Shown piece after piece: positions 17,552-26,496 of a stretch of 64,000 nt of DNA; position 1 is the stretch's first letter; the number at the start of each line of letters is the position of its first letter. Origin of the DNA: Flavobacterium lindanitolerans (lineage in GTDB: Bacteria; Bacteroidota; Bacteroidia; Flavobacteriales; Flavobacteriaceae); contig NZ_PJND01000007.1 in NCBI RefSeq assembly GCF_002846575.1, positions 930,001 through 994,000 of the forward strand. The letters are read 5' to 3'. A model generated the notes under the pieces. That model did not search any database and was not told where the DNA came from. It saw only the letters and a program-made list of their open reading frames with translations. The position numbers and the translations under genes were made by a program.

Positions 17552-19945
17552 ATGTATGTAGTTAAAAGAGACGGTCACAGAGAGCCGGTAATGTTTGATA
17601 AGATTACGGATAGAATTAAAAAATTATGCTACGGCTTGAACGATCTTGTAGATCCGGTAAAAGTAGCAATGCGCGTTATTGAGGGGTTGTATGATGGTGT
17701 TACAACTTCAGAGTTGGACAATCTTGCAGCAGAAACCGCAGCAGCAATGACAATTGCCCATCCGGATTATGCCCAGTTGGCAGCAAGGATAGCAATTTCA
17801 AACCTTCACAAGAATACCAAAAAATCGTTCTCAGAAACGATGAAAGAAATGTATTTCTATGTGAATCCAAGAACCAATCAGGAATCTCCGCTTCTTTCAG
17901 AAGAAGTATACAATGTGATTCAGGAAAATGCGGCTTTTTTGGATTCCCATGTAATTTACAATAGAGATTTCAACTACGATTATTTCGGATTTAAGACGTT
18001 GGAGCGTTCGTATCTGCTAAAAATAAACGGAAAAATTGTGGAAAGGCCACAACACATGTTGATGCGTGTTGCAGTTGGAATCCATTTGAATGACCTGGAT
18101 GCAGTATTGGAAACTTATGACCTGATGTCCAAGAAGTTCTTTACGCATGCAACGCCAACGTTATTCAATGCAGGAACTCCAAAACCGCAAATGTCTTCCT
18201 GCTTCCTTTTGGCAATGCAGGACGATAGTATCGACGGAATTTACGATACGCTAAAACAAACAGCCAAAATTTCACAATCGGCTGGAGGAATCGGGCTTTC
18301 AATCCATAATGTTCGTGCCACGGGTTCCTATATCCGCGGAACAAACGGAACGTCAAACGGAATTGTTCCGATGTTGCGTGTTTTCAATGATACCGCCCGT
18401 TATGTAGACCAGGGAGGAGGAAAACGCAAAGGAAGTTTTGCTATCTATATCGAAACATGGCACGCTGATATTTTTGATTTCCTTGACCTGAAGAAAAACC
18501 ATGGAAAAGAAGAAATGCGTGCGCGTGATTTATTCTTTGCCATGTGGACTTCGGACTTGTTCATGAAACGTGTTCAGGAAGATTCTACATGGACGTTGAT
18601 GTGTCCAAACGAATGTCCGGGACTTTACGACGTATATGGTGAAGAATTTGAAGCGCTGTATACTTCTTACGAAGAACAGGGCAGAGGAAGAAAAACCATT
18701 AAGGCAAGAGAACTATGGGAAAAAATTCTGGAATCTCAAATCGAAACCGGAACGCCATACATGCTGTATAAAGATGCGGCAAACCGCAAATCAAACCAGA
18801 AAAACCTGGGAACAATCCGCTCTTCTAACCTGTGTACAGAAATCATGGAGTACACTTCTAAAGATGAAATTGCGGTATGTAACCTGGCTTCTATCTCATT
18901 GCCAATGTTTGTGGAAAACGGACAGTTCAACCATGAGTTACTTTTCAACGTAACAAAACGTGTGACAAGAAACCTGAACAAGGTCATTGACAGAAACTAT
19001 TATCCGGTTCCGGAAGCAGAAAATTCAAATATGCGTCACCGTCCGGTTGGATTAGGGGTTCAGGGTCTGGCAGATGCCTTCATTCTTTTGAGAATGCCTT
19101 TTACTTCGGATGAAGCTAAAAAATTAAACCAGGAAATTTTCGAAACGCTATACTTTGCTGCCGTTACGGCTTCGATGGAAATGGCAAAAGAAGAAGGAGC
19201 TTATTCTACTTTTGAAGGTTCGCCTATTTCACAGGGAGAATTCCAATACAATCTTTGGGGATTAAAAGACGAAGACTTGTCTGGTCGTTGGGATTGGGCA
19301 TCTTTAAGAAAAGAAGTAATGGAAAATGGGGTGAGAAACTCATTGCTTGTAGCTCCTATGCCAACAGCTTCTACATCTCAGATTCTTGGAAACAACGAAG
19401 CTTTTGAGCCTTATACTTCAAATATTTATACAAGACGAGTGCTTTCAGGAGAATTTATCGTGGTAAACAAGCACCTGTTAGAAGATTTAGTAGAATTGGG
19501 TCTTTGGAATGAAGACCTGAAACAGGAAATCATGCGTCATAACGGGTCAATCCAAAACATTGATATCATTCCGCAGGATTTGAAAGAACTATATAAGACT
19601 GTTTGGGAAATGTCAATGAAAGACATCATCGATATGTCACGCCAAAGAGGTTATTTTATTGACCAGTCACAGTCGTTAAACCTGTTCATGCAGGATGCGA
19701 ATTTTGCCAAACTGACTTCAATGCACTTCTATGCATGGCAGTCCGGATTAAAAACAGGAATGTACTATCTGAGAACCAAGTCGGCAGTAGACGCAATTAA
19801 GTTTACACTTAACAATGATAAAAAAGCAGAACCTGTAGCGGTAGAAACTGTGGCAGAACCGGCAATTGCTGTTGACGAATTCCGTGCTATGCTGGAGCGT
19901 TCCAAAAATGCAGAACCAGACGATTGCGAAATGTGCGGTTCTTAA
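17552..19945 (+). CDS. nrdA: Class I ribonucleotide reductase, alpha subunit
   Basis: 797 residues from the ATG at 17552 ([18 protein letters not shown]). The frame is open from 17459, but that extension is unlike any NrdA. An N-terminal ATP-cone is followed by the catalytic barrel with [23 protein letters not shown] and [11 protein letters not shown]. The C-terminal DDCEMCGS carries the mobile cysteine pair reduced by thioredoxin. Acts with NrdB; followed by a terminator. Confidence 0.95.
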   Translation: MYVVKRDGHREPVMFDKITDRIKKLCYGLNDLVDPVKVAMRVIEGLYDGVTTSELDNLAAETAAAMTIAHPDYAQLAARIAISNLHKNTKKSFSETMKEMYFYVNPRTNQESPLLSEEVYNVIQENAAFLDSHVIYNRDFNYDYFGFKTLERSYLLKINGKIVERPQHMLMRVAVGIHLNDLDAVLETYDLMSKKFFTHATPTLFNAGTPKPQMSSCFLLAMQDDSIDGIYDTLKQTAKISQSAGGIGLSIHNVRATGSYIRGTNGTSNGIVPMLRVFNDTARYVDQGGGKRKGSFAIYIETWHADIFDFLDLKKNHGKEEMRARDLFFAMWTSDLFMKRVQEDSTWTLMCPNECPGLYDVYGEEFEALYTSYEEQGRGRKTIKARELWEKILESQIETGTPYMLYKDAANRKSNQKNLGTIRSSNLCTEIMEYTSKDEIAVCNLASISLPMFVENGQFNHELLFNVTKRVTRNLNKVIDRNYYPVPEAENSNMRHRPVGLGVQGLADAFILLRMPFTSDEAKKLNQEIFETLYFAAVTASMEMAKEEGAYSTFEGSPISQGEFQYNLWGLKDEDLSGRWDWASLRKEVMENGVRNSLLVAPMPTASTSQILGNNEAFEPYTSNIYTRRVLSGEFIVVNKHLLEDLVELGLWNEDLKQEIMRHNGSIQNIDIIPQDLKELYKTVWEMSMKDIIDMSRQRGYFIDQSQSLNLFMQDANFAKLTSMHFYAWQSGLKTGMYYLRTKSAVDAIKFTLNNDKKAEPVAVETVAEPAIAVDEFRAMLERSKNAEPDDCEMCGS

Positions 19946-19963
19946 TAATAAACGTAATATCTA

Positions 19964-19998
19964 TAAAAAACAGCCGTCAAATGATGGCTGTTTTTTTA
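19964..19998 (+). terminator. Terminator after nrdA
   Basis: AAAAACAGCC and GGCTGTTTTTTT form the stem around a nine-base centre, 20 bp after the stop. Confidence 0.8.
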
Positions 19999-20019
19999 TA
20001 CCAATAGTTTTAGTCTTAG

Positions 20020-20027
20020 TATATTTG
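20020..20027 (+). promoter_or_regulatory. TAnnTTTG promoter element deciding the TTG start of the AAA ATPase
   Basis: TATATTTG ends 19 bases before the TTG at 20047. With a start site near 20032 the leader is about 15 bases and contains no ATG, which supports TTG as the real initiator. Confidence 0.55.
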
Positions 20028-20046
20028 CTTACAAAATCAGAATAGC

Positions 20047-20751
20047 TTGAGCACACTATATTTCAGAGATAGGGAAAATGTAAATTTAGAAGATGTTGTC
20101 TTTGAAGCTTCTGTTGCCGGACAGGTGGAGCAGTTTTTGAAAGAACACCGTTTTTCAGAAATCCTTCATCAGTATGAACTTCCTGTCGCCAATAAAATTT
20201 TTCTTTATGGCAAGACCGGTTGTGGCAAGACCATGACAGCCAAAGCGATTGCAAAAGAACTGGACAAAAAGATTTTTATCGTAAACCTGTCAACAATAGT
20301 GTCTTCCAAATTAGGAGAAACGGCAAAGAACATCAATAACATTTTTAAGGAAGCCAATTACGAGAATTCCGTATTGTTTTTTGATGAGTTTGATTCTTTG
20401 GGACAAGTCAGGGATTATGATAATAAAGACAGCAGCGAAATGAAACGCGTCGTAAATGCCCTGTTGCAACTTATAGATAATTTTCCAAGAAACGCGATAT
20501 TGATTGCCGCAACCAATCAGATTCAAATGATTGATGAGGCGCTGTTGCGACGTTTTGAACTTAAACTGGAATTTATATCACCATCAGAACAGGTTTTGGA
20601 TGGCTATTATGATAAATTGCTGGCGCGCTATCCTGTGAAATATCAACATGTGGAAAGGAAATACGGTATCTCTTTTTCTGAAGCAAAAGATTTTGTTTTC
20701 AGGCAGGTGAAAAACAATATTATCCTTGACGAAATGGCAAAACTGTCATAA
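20047..20751 (+). CDS. Small AAA-family ATPase (TTG start)
   Basis: 234 residues: a single AAA module without extra domains. Walker A is GKTGCGKT near residues 55-62, Walker B LFFDEFDS, sensor-1 AATNQ and an arginine-finger region EALLRRFEL. No ATG exists between the upstream in-frame stop (20017) and the TTG. Family members remodel protein complexes, and the partner here is unknown. Followed by a 74-aa protein, an RDD membrane protein and dGTPase on the same strand with short gaps, perhaps one operon. Confidence 0.8.
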   Translation: MSTLYFRDRENVNLEDVVFEASVAGQVEQFLKEHRFSEILHQYELPVANKIFLYGKTGCGKTMTAKAIAKELDKKIFIVNLSTIVSSKLGETAKNINNIFKEANYENSVLFFDEFDSLGQVRDYDNKDSSEMKRVVNALLQLIDNFPRNAILIAATNQIQMIDEALLRRFELKLEFISPSEQVLDGYYDKLLARYPVKYQHVERKYGISFSEAKDFVFRQVKNNIILDEMAKLS

Positions 20752-20784
20752 AACAAACTAATTATTTACTTTAATCATAAACCA

Positions 20785-21009
20785 ATGTCAAAACAAAAAA
20801 AAGGAGTTTATACCGGAATCATAGAAAAAGATGAAAACGGAAATTATTTCTGCGGTCCTTACCTTCTGGATTACCAATATACTGAAGCCAATTTTAAGAT
20901 TGGGGATGAAGTAAATATCAAATCGGTAATTGAAAATCCGAGCGATAAGACCCATAACCAATACCCAAAGAAATCCAAGAATTTCTTTTTGGCAAACCTG
21001 AAAGAATAA
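20785..21009 (+). CDS. Hypothetical 74-aa protein
   Basis: Small soluble protein, lysine-rich, with a beta-rich segment GVYTGIIEKDENGNYFCGPY. No recognised family. It lies 33 bases after the AAA ATPase and 13 before the RDD gene, and its ATG follows an A-rich run, so it is probably a real member of the run. Confidence 0.6.
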   Translation: MSKQKKGVYTGIIEKDENGNYFCGPYLLDYQYTEANFKIGDEVNIKSVIENPSDKTHNQYPKKSKNFFLANLKE

Positions 21010-21022
21010 TTTTAAAAAACAA

Positions 21023-21541
21023 ATGGATTATAGAACTTCAAGGCAGTTTAAGCTGGATAAAGATTTGAACGTAAGTCTGGGTACCCGACTTGCAAATTAT
21101 TTGATAGACTATGTGTGTGTAATAGTGCTCATGTTTGCTATCCTGATAGGGTTGATGATATTTGCGGCTATTATTGGAAGTCAGGAACTTCTTGACCGTA
21201 TCGGGAATATGAATAAGATAGAAGAATATGGTGTGGCAATTGTGTCCATACTGCTTTATTACAATATATTCGAAATCTTTTTTTCAAGAACCATCGGGAA
21301 ATTTATTACCAAAACAGTAGTTGTCAATATAAATGGTGAAAAACCCGATACTCAGGAAATATTAGTGCGCTCACTTTGCAGGCTTATCCCTTTTGAAACT
21401 TTTTCTTTTTTGGGTGCGCCAAACAAAGGCTGGCATGACAGTATTTCCAAAACCTATGTTGTTAATAAAGAACTATTAGAAAAGAAAAAAGAACTGTTTT
21501 ATTCTGTTGATGAAATAGGAAATAATACCAACGAATTATGA
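21023..21541 (+). CDS. RDD family membrane protein
   Basis: 172 residues with an RDD-type domain: the first helix follows GTRLANYLIDY (the R and D of the family motif), a second helix near YGVAIVSILLYY, then FFSRTIGKFITKT and a late WHDSISKTYVV. RDD proteins are poorly characterised; some are linked to ion transport. The stop TGA overlaps the next ATG (ATGA), so it is coupled to the dGTPase gene. Confidence 0.82.
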   Translation: MDYRTSRQFKLDKDLNVSLGTRLANYLIDYVCVIVLMFAILIGLMIFAAIIGSQELLDRIGNMNKIEEYGVAIVSILLYYNIFEIFFSRTIGKFITKTVVVNINGEKPDTQEILVRSLCRLIPFETFSFLGAPNKGWHDSISKTYVVNKELLEKKKELFYSVDEIGNNTNEL

Positions 21542-22887
21542 TGAACTGGGAACAGCTTTTGTCTTTAAAAAAGCAAGGCGATAAAGGGAAAAGATTGCGA
21601 AAAGAACAGGACGATACACGTCTTGGCTTTGAAGTCGATTATGACAGGATTATATTTTCTTCCGCTTTTAGAAGTCTTCAGGATAAGACACAGGTAATCC
21701 CACTTTCCAAAACAGATTTTGTTCACACAAGGCTCACACATAGTCTTGAAGTTTCTGTTGTTGGCCGTTCCATCGGAAGATTGGTTGGGAAACAGATTAT
21801 TGAAAAATACCCGCATTTGAGAGAAGTTCACGGCTATCAGCCAAACGATTTCGGGGCAATTGTTGCGGCAGCTTCTCTGGCTCATGATATAGGAAATCCG
21901 CCGTTTGGGCATTCGGGAGAAAAAGCCATAGGCGAGTATTTTAAGACCGGAAACGGAAAACAGTTCCAAGGCCAGCTTTCTGAAAAAGAATGGCAGGATT
22001 TAATCGATTTTGAAGGTAATGCCAACGGTTTTTCATTATTGACGGCTTCGCGACCGGGTATTGACGGCGGTCTCAGGATTTCATATGCTACTTTGGGTGC
22101 TTTTATGAAATACCCAAAAGAATCACTTCCTAAGAAACCGACAAGCCATATTTCGGATAAGAAATACGGCTTTTTCCAAACCGATAAGGAGTTTTTCAAA
22201 GAAGTTGCGGAAGAGTTGGGTATGATACCTAACAAATCAGGAAATGACATTGGTTATGAAAGACATCCGTTAGCCTTTTTAGTCGAAGCGGCTGACGATA
22301 TCTGCTATACGATTATCGACTTCGAAGACGGAATCAATTTGGGCCTGGTTTCGGAAGATTTTGCACTGGAATACCTTATCAATCTGGTAAAAGACAGCAT
22401 CGATACCAAAAAATTCAATTCCTTAATTACTAAAGAAGACAGGATAAGCTACCTGAGAGCATTGGCCATTGGCAGTTTGATTAGTGATGTCGTAAAAGTA
22501 TTCATTGAAAATGAAGAACTGATACTTCAGGGTAAATTTCATCATGCCTTGACGGAAAAGAGCAAATATGTAGCCCAGATGAATGACATCATCAAATTGA
22601 GCATAAAAAACATCTACCAAAGCCGCGAAGTCATCGAAAAGGAATTGGTAGGCTATCAGATTATCCAGACTTTACTGGACAAATTTATTACGGCATTTAA
22701 CAACCAGTTTCATGGAGAAGCGTCGAATTATGACCGACTATTGCTGAAAATGCTTCCGGAAAAATTCCATGATGAGAAAAATGACCTTTACAAAAGGTTA
22801 TTGCACATTTGCCATTACGTATCACTTCTGACTGATGGGAATGCATTGGAATTATTTAATACGATAAACGGGCGTAAGAAACTGTAA
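21538..22887 (+). CDS. dgt: dGTP triphosphohydrolase
   Basis: 449 residues. HD-domain landmarks are TRLTHSLEVS, SLAHDIGNPPFGHSGE and a distal VEAADDICYTIID. The enzyme cleaves dGTP to deoxyguanosine and triphosphate and tunes dNTP pools. Either of two adjacent ATGs (21538 or 21541) may be used. Coupled to the RDD gene by a 4-base overlap; ends 5 bases from the convergent DUF3078 gene with no terminator between them. Confidence 0.92.
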   Translation: MMNWEQLLSLKKQGDKGKRLRKEQDDTRLGFEVDYDRIIFSSAFRSLQDKTQVIPLSKTDFVHTRLTHSLEVSVVGRSIGRLVGKQIIEKYPHLREVHGYQPNDFGAIVAAASLAHDIGNPPFGHSGEKAIGEYFKTGNGKQFQGQLSEKEWQDLIDFEGNANGFSLLTASRPGIDGGLRISYATLGAFMKYPKESLPKKPTSHISDKKYGFFQTDKEFFKEVAEELGMIPNKSGNDIGYERHPLAFLVEAADDICYTIIDFEDGINLGLVSEDFALEYLINLVKDSIDTKKFNSLITKEDRISYLRALAIGSLISDVVKVFIENEELILQGKFHHALTEKSKYVAQMNDIIKLSIKNIYQSREVIEKELVGYQIIQTLLDKFITAFNNQFHGEASNYDRLLLKMLPEKFHDEKNDLYKRLLHICHYVSLLTDGNALELFNTINGRKKL

Positions 22888-22892
22888 TAAGC

Positions 22893-23867
22893 CTAGAAGC
22901 TGTAAATCAAGCCCACACCAAGCATCTGCTTGAACTGTACTTTTGGTCCTACGGTAACCTGCTGGCCATTGATTTCTTCTTTAGCCTTGATGTCGTGGTC
23001 GTAAATCAGGTGGGTGTTGATATTGGCACGCACATATTTGTTGACAATAAAATCCAGTTGGACCTGCCAGTCAACGTCTATGTTCCCAAAATTGTTGATA
23101 TAATCCGTGTAGAGATTCAGCTTGTTTTCTAAGTTGATGTTTTTGAACAGTTCCTTCTTATAGCCGCTGGTAAAAAGGAAACCGAGTTCCGTTCGAGAAT
23201 TCTTACCATCTTCAATCTTTTCTCCGGTAACGGCATCATAAACCGCCTTCTGAACCCCAAAGGCTCCCTGGTCTGCCAGTCGTTGGTCTAAAACCAAAGT
23301 GTTCTTTAAAGTAAGAGGAGAAATGTAAAGCTGCAGGTTATATTTCTTATTGTTGTATTCAGCTCCGACCCCTAAAAAGGTGTAGGCTGTTGCAAATGGC
23401 TTGGAAATTGCCTTCTCAGTATTCGGATAGGCATAACCGCTGGTAAACTGCGTGTTAAAATTAAACTTCGCACTATGAAACCAGTTGGAAGTAGTATCTT
23501 TTCTATAACCAAAAGTAGAGTTGAACTGGAAAGCATCGTCTGTTTTTCTCAATTCCACACCATCCTGCTTGCTTACCCCGTAACGTACGATTAATTCGTT
23601 AAGCCATTTTAGGTTACCATTCTCGTATTTTCGTGTAAATGTACCTTTTAATAGTCCGGAAATAGCACTGTTTCCCCCGGCACTCCAATTGACAAATGCA
23701 ATTTCGTTTAAGTCAAATCCAACCACATTTTTCTTTTCCCAATGGGTAACAACTTTTTTAACAATAGCCGAATCTAGTTTTTTGGATTGAATAGTATCTA
23801 CAGATTGGGCAAAAGACGATACAGAAAAAAATAAGAATAACCCTAAGGCTAAAGGAGATAATCTCAT
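22893..23867 (-). CDS. DUF3078 family outer-membrane-like protein
   Basis: 324 residues from the ATG at 23867, which gives a clean signal peptide (MRLSPLALGLFLFF, then SVSSFAQ). An ATG three codons earlier (23876) is also possible. The mature part is beta-rich with WSAGGNSAISGL near its start and a final aromatic residue (LGVGLIYSF), as in outer-membrane barrels. DUF3078 proteins of Bacteroidota have no proven function. It lies downstream of dxs on the same strand. Confidence 0.8.
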   Translation of the reverse strand: MRLSPLALGLFLFFSVSSFAQSVDTIQSKKLDSAIVKKVVTHWEKKNVVGFDLNEIAFVNWSAGGNSAISGLLKGTFTRKYENGNLKWLNELIVRYGVSKQDGVELRKTDDAFQFNSTFGYRKDTTSNWFHSAKFNFNTQFTSGYAYPNTEKAISKPFATAYTFLGVGAEYNNKKYNLQLYISPLTLKNTLVLDQRLADQGAFGVQKAVYDAVTGEKIEDGKNSRTELGFLFTSGYKKELFKNINLENKLNLYTDYINNFGNIDVDWQVQLDFIVNKYVRANINTHLIYDHDIKAKEEINGQQVTVGPKVQFKQMLGVGLIYSF

Positions 23868-23901
23868 AACAGGCATATTAAATTTTAGGACAGTGCAAAA
23901 G

Positions 23902-25680
23902 TCAATAATTTCGACAGGTTTCAAAAATTATTTGCAAGTTTTTTGCATCTATTTTGCTATAACGTTGTAGTTCGCCAATACTTCCGTGCTCGATGAATTC
24001 ATCCGGAATTCCTAAAGTCTTTATCCTTTTGGTATAATTGTTTTGAGCTGCAAATTCTGTTATAGCGCTACCGAAACCTCCTTTTGCCGCTCCGTCCTCT
24101 AAAGTAATAATAACGTCATATTTCTTAAAAATTGTATGAAGCATGGTTTCATCTAACGGTTTTACAAACGGAAAATCATAATGCGAAAAGTCTTTTGGAC
24201 CGTCAATATTGGCTAAAGCGGGAATAACGTTGTTGCCAATGAATCCGGTAGAAAGAATAGCAATTCTATTGCCTTCTTTTAAAAGCCGGGCTTTCCCTAT
24301 CTCAATCTTTTCGAAAGGTTTTTTCCAGTCGACAATCACTCCTCGGCCTCTTGGATACCGGATAGCAATAGGATGTTCCAGTCCAAGTTGTGCGGTATAT
24401 AACATGTTCCGAAAAGCGGTTTCATTCATAGGCGCATAAATAATCATATTTGGAATACATCTCAAATAGGCTAAGTCAAAAACGCCATGATGGGTAGCGC
24501 CGTCTTCGCCAACCAATCCCGCGCGGTCAAGACAAAAAATCACCGGAAGATTCTGTAAGGCTACATCATGAATCACCTGGTCATAGGCCCGTTGCAAAAA
24601 TGTAGAATAAATAGTGCAATATACAATCATGCCCTGTGTTGCCATTCCGGCGGCCAGAGTCACTGCATGCTGTTCTGCAATTCCTACGTCAAAGGCACGT
24701 TTTGGAAAGGCATCCATCATAAATTTTAAGGAACTTCCGGTTGGCATTGCAGGTGTAATTCCTACAATCTTTTCATTTTTTTCGGCCAGTTCCAATAGCG
24801 TCAGTCCAAAAACATCCTGAAATTTTGGAGGCAGATTTTCTTCTGATTTTGAAATAATTTCTCCGGTGAGCTTGTCAAATTTACCGGGTGCATGATATTT
24901 TACCTGGTCTTTTTCGGCCTGTTCCAGTCCTTTTCCTTTTGTGGTGATGATATGGAGAAATTTTGGGCCTTTTATACTTTTTAGCCGTTTTAATTCTTTG
25001 ATAACAGCAGCAATGTCATGACCGTCAATCGGACCCGAATAATCAAAATTCAGTGATTTTATCATGTTATTCTGTCTCGGGTTTTTTCCGTCTTTTACAG
25101 CGGTTAGATAGTTTTTTAAAGCACCTACGCTAGGGTCAATTCCTATAGCATTGTCATTGAGTATGACCAATAGGTTGGCATCTGTCATACCGGCATGATT
25201 TAATCCTTCAAAAGCCATTCCTGAAGCAATAGAAGCGTCTCCTACAACGGCAATATGGTGTTTTTCAAAATCACCGTTAAGATTCGAGGCAATTGCCATT
25301 CCCAATGCAGCAGAAATTGCGGTAGAAGAATGTCCTGTGCCAAAAGTATCATACGGACTTTCGCTCCTTTTTGGAAATCCGGAAATACCGCCCCATTGTC
25401 TGTTAGTGTCAAAATTATCTTTTCTGCCGGTAAGGATTTTATGTCCGTATGCCTGATGACCCACATCCCATACCAATAAATCATCGGGCGTGTTGAAAAC
25501 ATAATGAAGGGCAATTGTCAATTCAATTACGCCCAAACTGGCACCCAAATGGCCTTCTTTGACAGAAACAATATCAATAATGAAATCGCGAAGTTCGCCC
25601 GCCAAAACTGGCAATTCAGCTTCAGTTAGTTTCCTCAGGTCTTCAGGAGAATTTATATTTCGAAGGATAGTATAGCTCAT
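23902..25680 (-). CDS. dxs: 1-deoxy-D-xylulose-5-phosphate synthase
   Basis: 592 residues from the ATG at 25680 (MSYTILRNINSPEDL). A longer frame reaches 25896 but overlaps tadA and lacks family similarity. Thiamine-diphosphate features include GHQAYGHKILTGR, GDASIASGMAFEGLNHAG and IGIDPSVGAL; the transketolase pyrimidine-binding domain has DVGIAEQHAVTLAAGMA. It makes DXP from pyruvate and glyceraldehyde 3-phosphate for the MEP isoprenoid pathway. Promoter element at 25696. Confidence 0.95.
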   Translation of the reverse strand: MSYTILRNINSPEDLRKLTEAELPVLAGELRDFIIDIVSVKEGHLGASLGVIELTIALHYVFNTPDDLLVWDVGHQAYGHKILTGRKDNFDTNRQWGGISGFPKRSESPYDTFGTGHSSTAISAALGMAIASNLNGDFEKHHIAVVGDASIASGMAFEGLNHAGMTDANLLVILNDNAIGIDPSVGALKNYLTAVKDGKNPRQNNMIKSLNFDYSGPIDGHDIAAVIKELKRLKSIKGPKFLHIITTKGKGLEQAEKDQVKYHAPGKFDKLTGEIISKSEENLPPKFQDVFGLTLLELAEKNEKIVGITPAMPTGSSLKFMMDAFPKRAFDVGIAEQHAVTLAAGMATQGMIVYCTIYSTFLQRAYDQVIHDVALQNLPVIFCLDRAGLVGEDGATHHGVFDLAYLRCIPNMIIYAPMNETAFRNMLYTAQLGLEHPIAIRYPRGRGVIVDWKKPFEKIEIGKARLLKEGNRIAILSTGFIGNNVIPALANIDGPKDFSHYDFPFVKPLDETMLHTIFKKYDVIITLEDGAAKGGFGSAITEFAAQNNYTKRIKTLGIPDEFIEHGSIGELQRYSKIDAKNLQIIFETCRNY

Positions 25681-25695
25681 TTCCGGATTAAAAAT

Positions 25696-25703
25696 CAAAT
25701 TTA
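25696..25703 (-). promoter_or_regulatory. TAnnTTTG promoter element for dxs
   Basis: Minus-strand TAAATTTG, 15 bases before the dxs ATG at 25680; the leader would be about 10 bases. It confirms the short dxs start. Confidence 0.6.
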
Positions 25704-25716
25704 CGATATTGTTTTC

Positions 25717-25724
25717 TATTTTTG
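25717..25724 (+). promoter_or_regulatory. TAnnTTTG element immediately before tadA
   Basis: TATTTTTG followed by GGTT and the ATG at 25729. The four-base gap is the same as for the DUF3109 gene and predicts a leaderless tadA message. It lies 14 bases from the divergent dxs element, so the two promoters almost touch. Confidence 0.5.
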
Positions 25725-25728
25725 GGTT

Positions 25729-26172
25729 ATGGAAAACAGCAACACCGACGAATATTTCATGAAAAAGGCCCTGCAGGAAGCAGAAGTCGCTTTTGAAAAA
25801 GGAGAAATCCCTGTTGGGGCTGTTATTGTTGTTGAAAATCGCATCATTGCCAGAAGCCATAACCTTACGGAAATGCTGAACGATGTAACGGCACATGCCG
25901 AAATGCAGTCGATTACGGCGGCAGCCAATTTCTTGGGAGGGAAATATCTTAAAAACTGCACATTATATGTTACCTTAGAACCATGCCAGATGTGTGCCGG
26001 AGCTTTGTATTGGAGCCAGATTTCCAGAATTGTTTTTGGAGCGAGAGATGAACAGAGAGGATACATGGCTTTAGGGACAAAGCTGCATCCAAAAACTGTT
26101 GTAGAATACGGTGTTTTAGAAGAAGAAGCTTCCAGTTTGATGAAGCGTTTTTTTCTGGAAAAACGCAAATAA
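25729..26172 (+). CDS. tadA: tRNA-specific adenosine deaminase
   Basis: 147 residues. Zinc deaminase motifs: TAHAEMQ with the catalytic Glu, and EPCQMCAGAL. The GARDEQRGYMALG region is typical of TadA rather than other deaminases. TadA converts A34 to inosine in tRNA-Arg(ACG). Divergent from dxs with a 48-bp intergenic region. Confidence 0.93.
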   Translation: MENSNTDEYFMKKALQEAEVAFEKGEIPVGAVIVVENRIIARSHNLTEMLNDVTAHAEMQSITAAANFLGGKYLKNCTLYVTLEPCQMCAGALYWSQISRIVFGARDEQRGYMALGTKLHPKTVVEYGVLEEEASSLMKRFFLEKRK

Positions 26173-26496
26173 AATGTAATGGCTATCGGGAAGTTTACAT
26201 CAGATAATGCTCAACATGAACTTTGCGGCTCTGCGGCTTTGTGTGAAATAGTAGCTCGCAAAGGCGCTAAGTCGCAAAACAAGGAAAATATAAACTTATT
26301 GAAATTGGTTTGATATAAGGTTTTAAATAATCAATTAAAATTTCTTTCCCCCAAAGAAAAAGTTAGGCATGATTTTTTCTTGTTAAAAATTTAAAAATTA
26401 ATCCTATATTTATTACAATAAAGACATGGCTTATTCAGTTATGCTGAAAATGTCACAAAGGACAAAACCTACGTTCAACTTCAAATCAATCATTCT
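26173..26496. other. 324-bp gap between tadA and the macroglobulin gene
   Basis: Holds one copy of the dispersed palindromic repeat (26219-26280) and then AT-rich sequence. A near-consensus TATATTTA around 26405-26412 may be the promoter of the macroglobulin gene. No ORF worth calling was seen. Confidence 0.6.
26219..26280. repeat. Dispersed TTTGCG/CGCAAA palindromic repeat, copy 2
   Basis: Left arm CTTTGCGGCTCTGCGGC, centre GTGTGAAATAGTAGCT, right arm CGCAAAGGCGC. Same layout as the copies at 52994 and 58073. Confidence 0.7.

Noticed and set aside
25681-25896. N-terminal extension of dxs
   Set aside because: Overlaps tadA and its promoter; a TAnnTTTG element lies between it and the true ATG.
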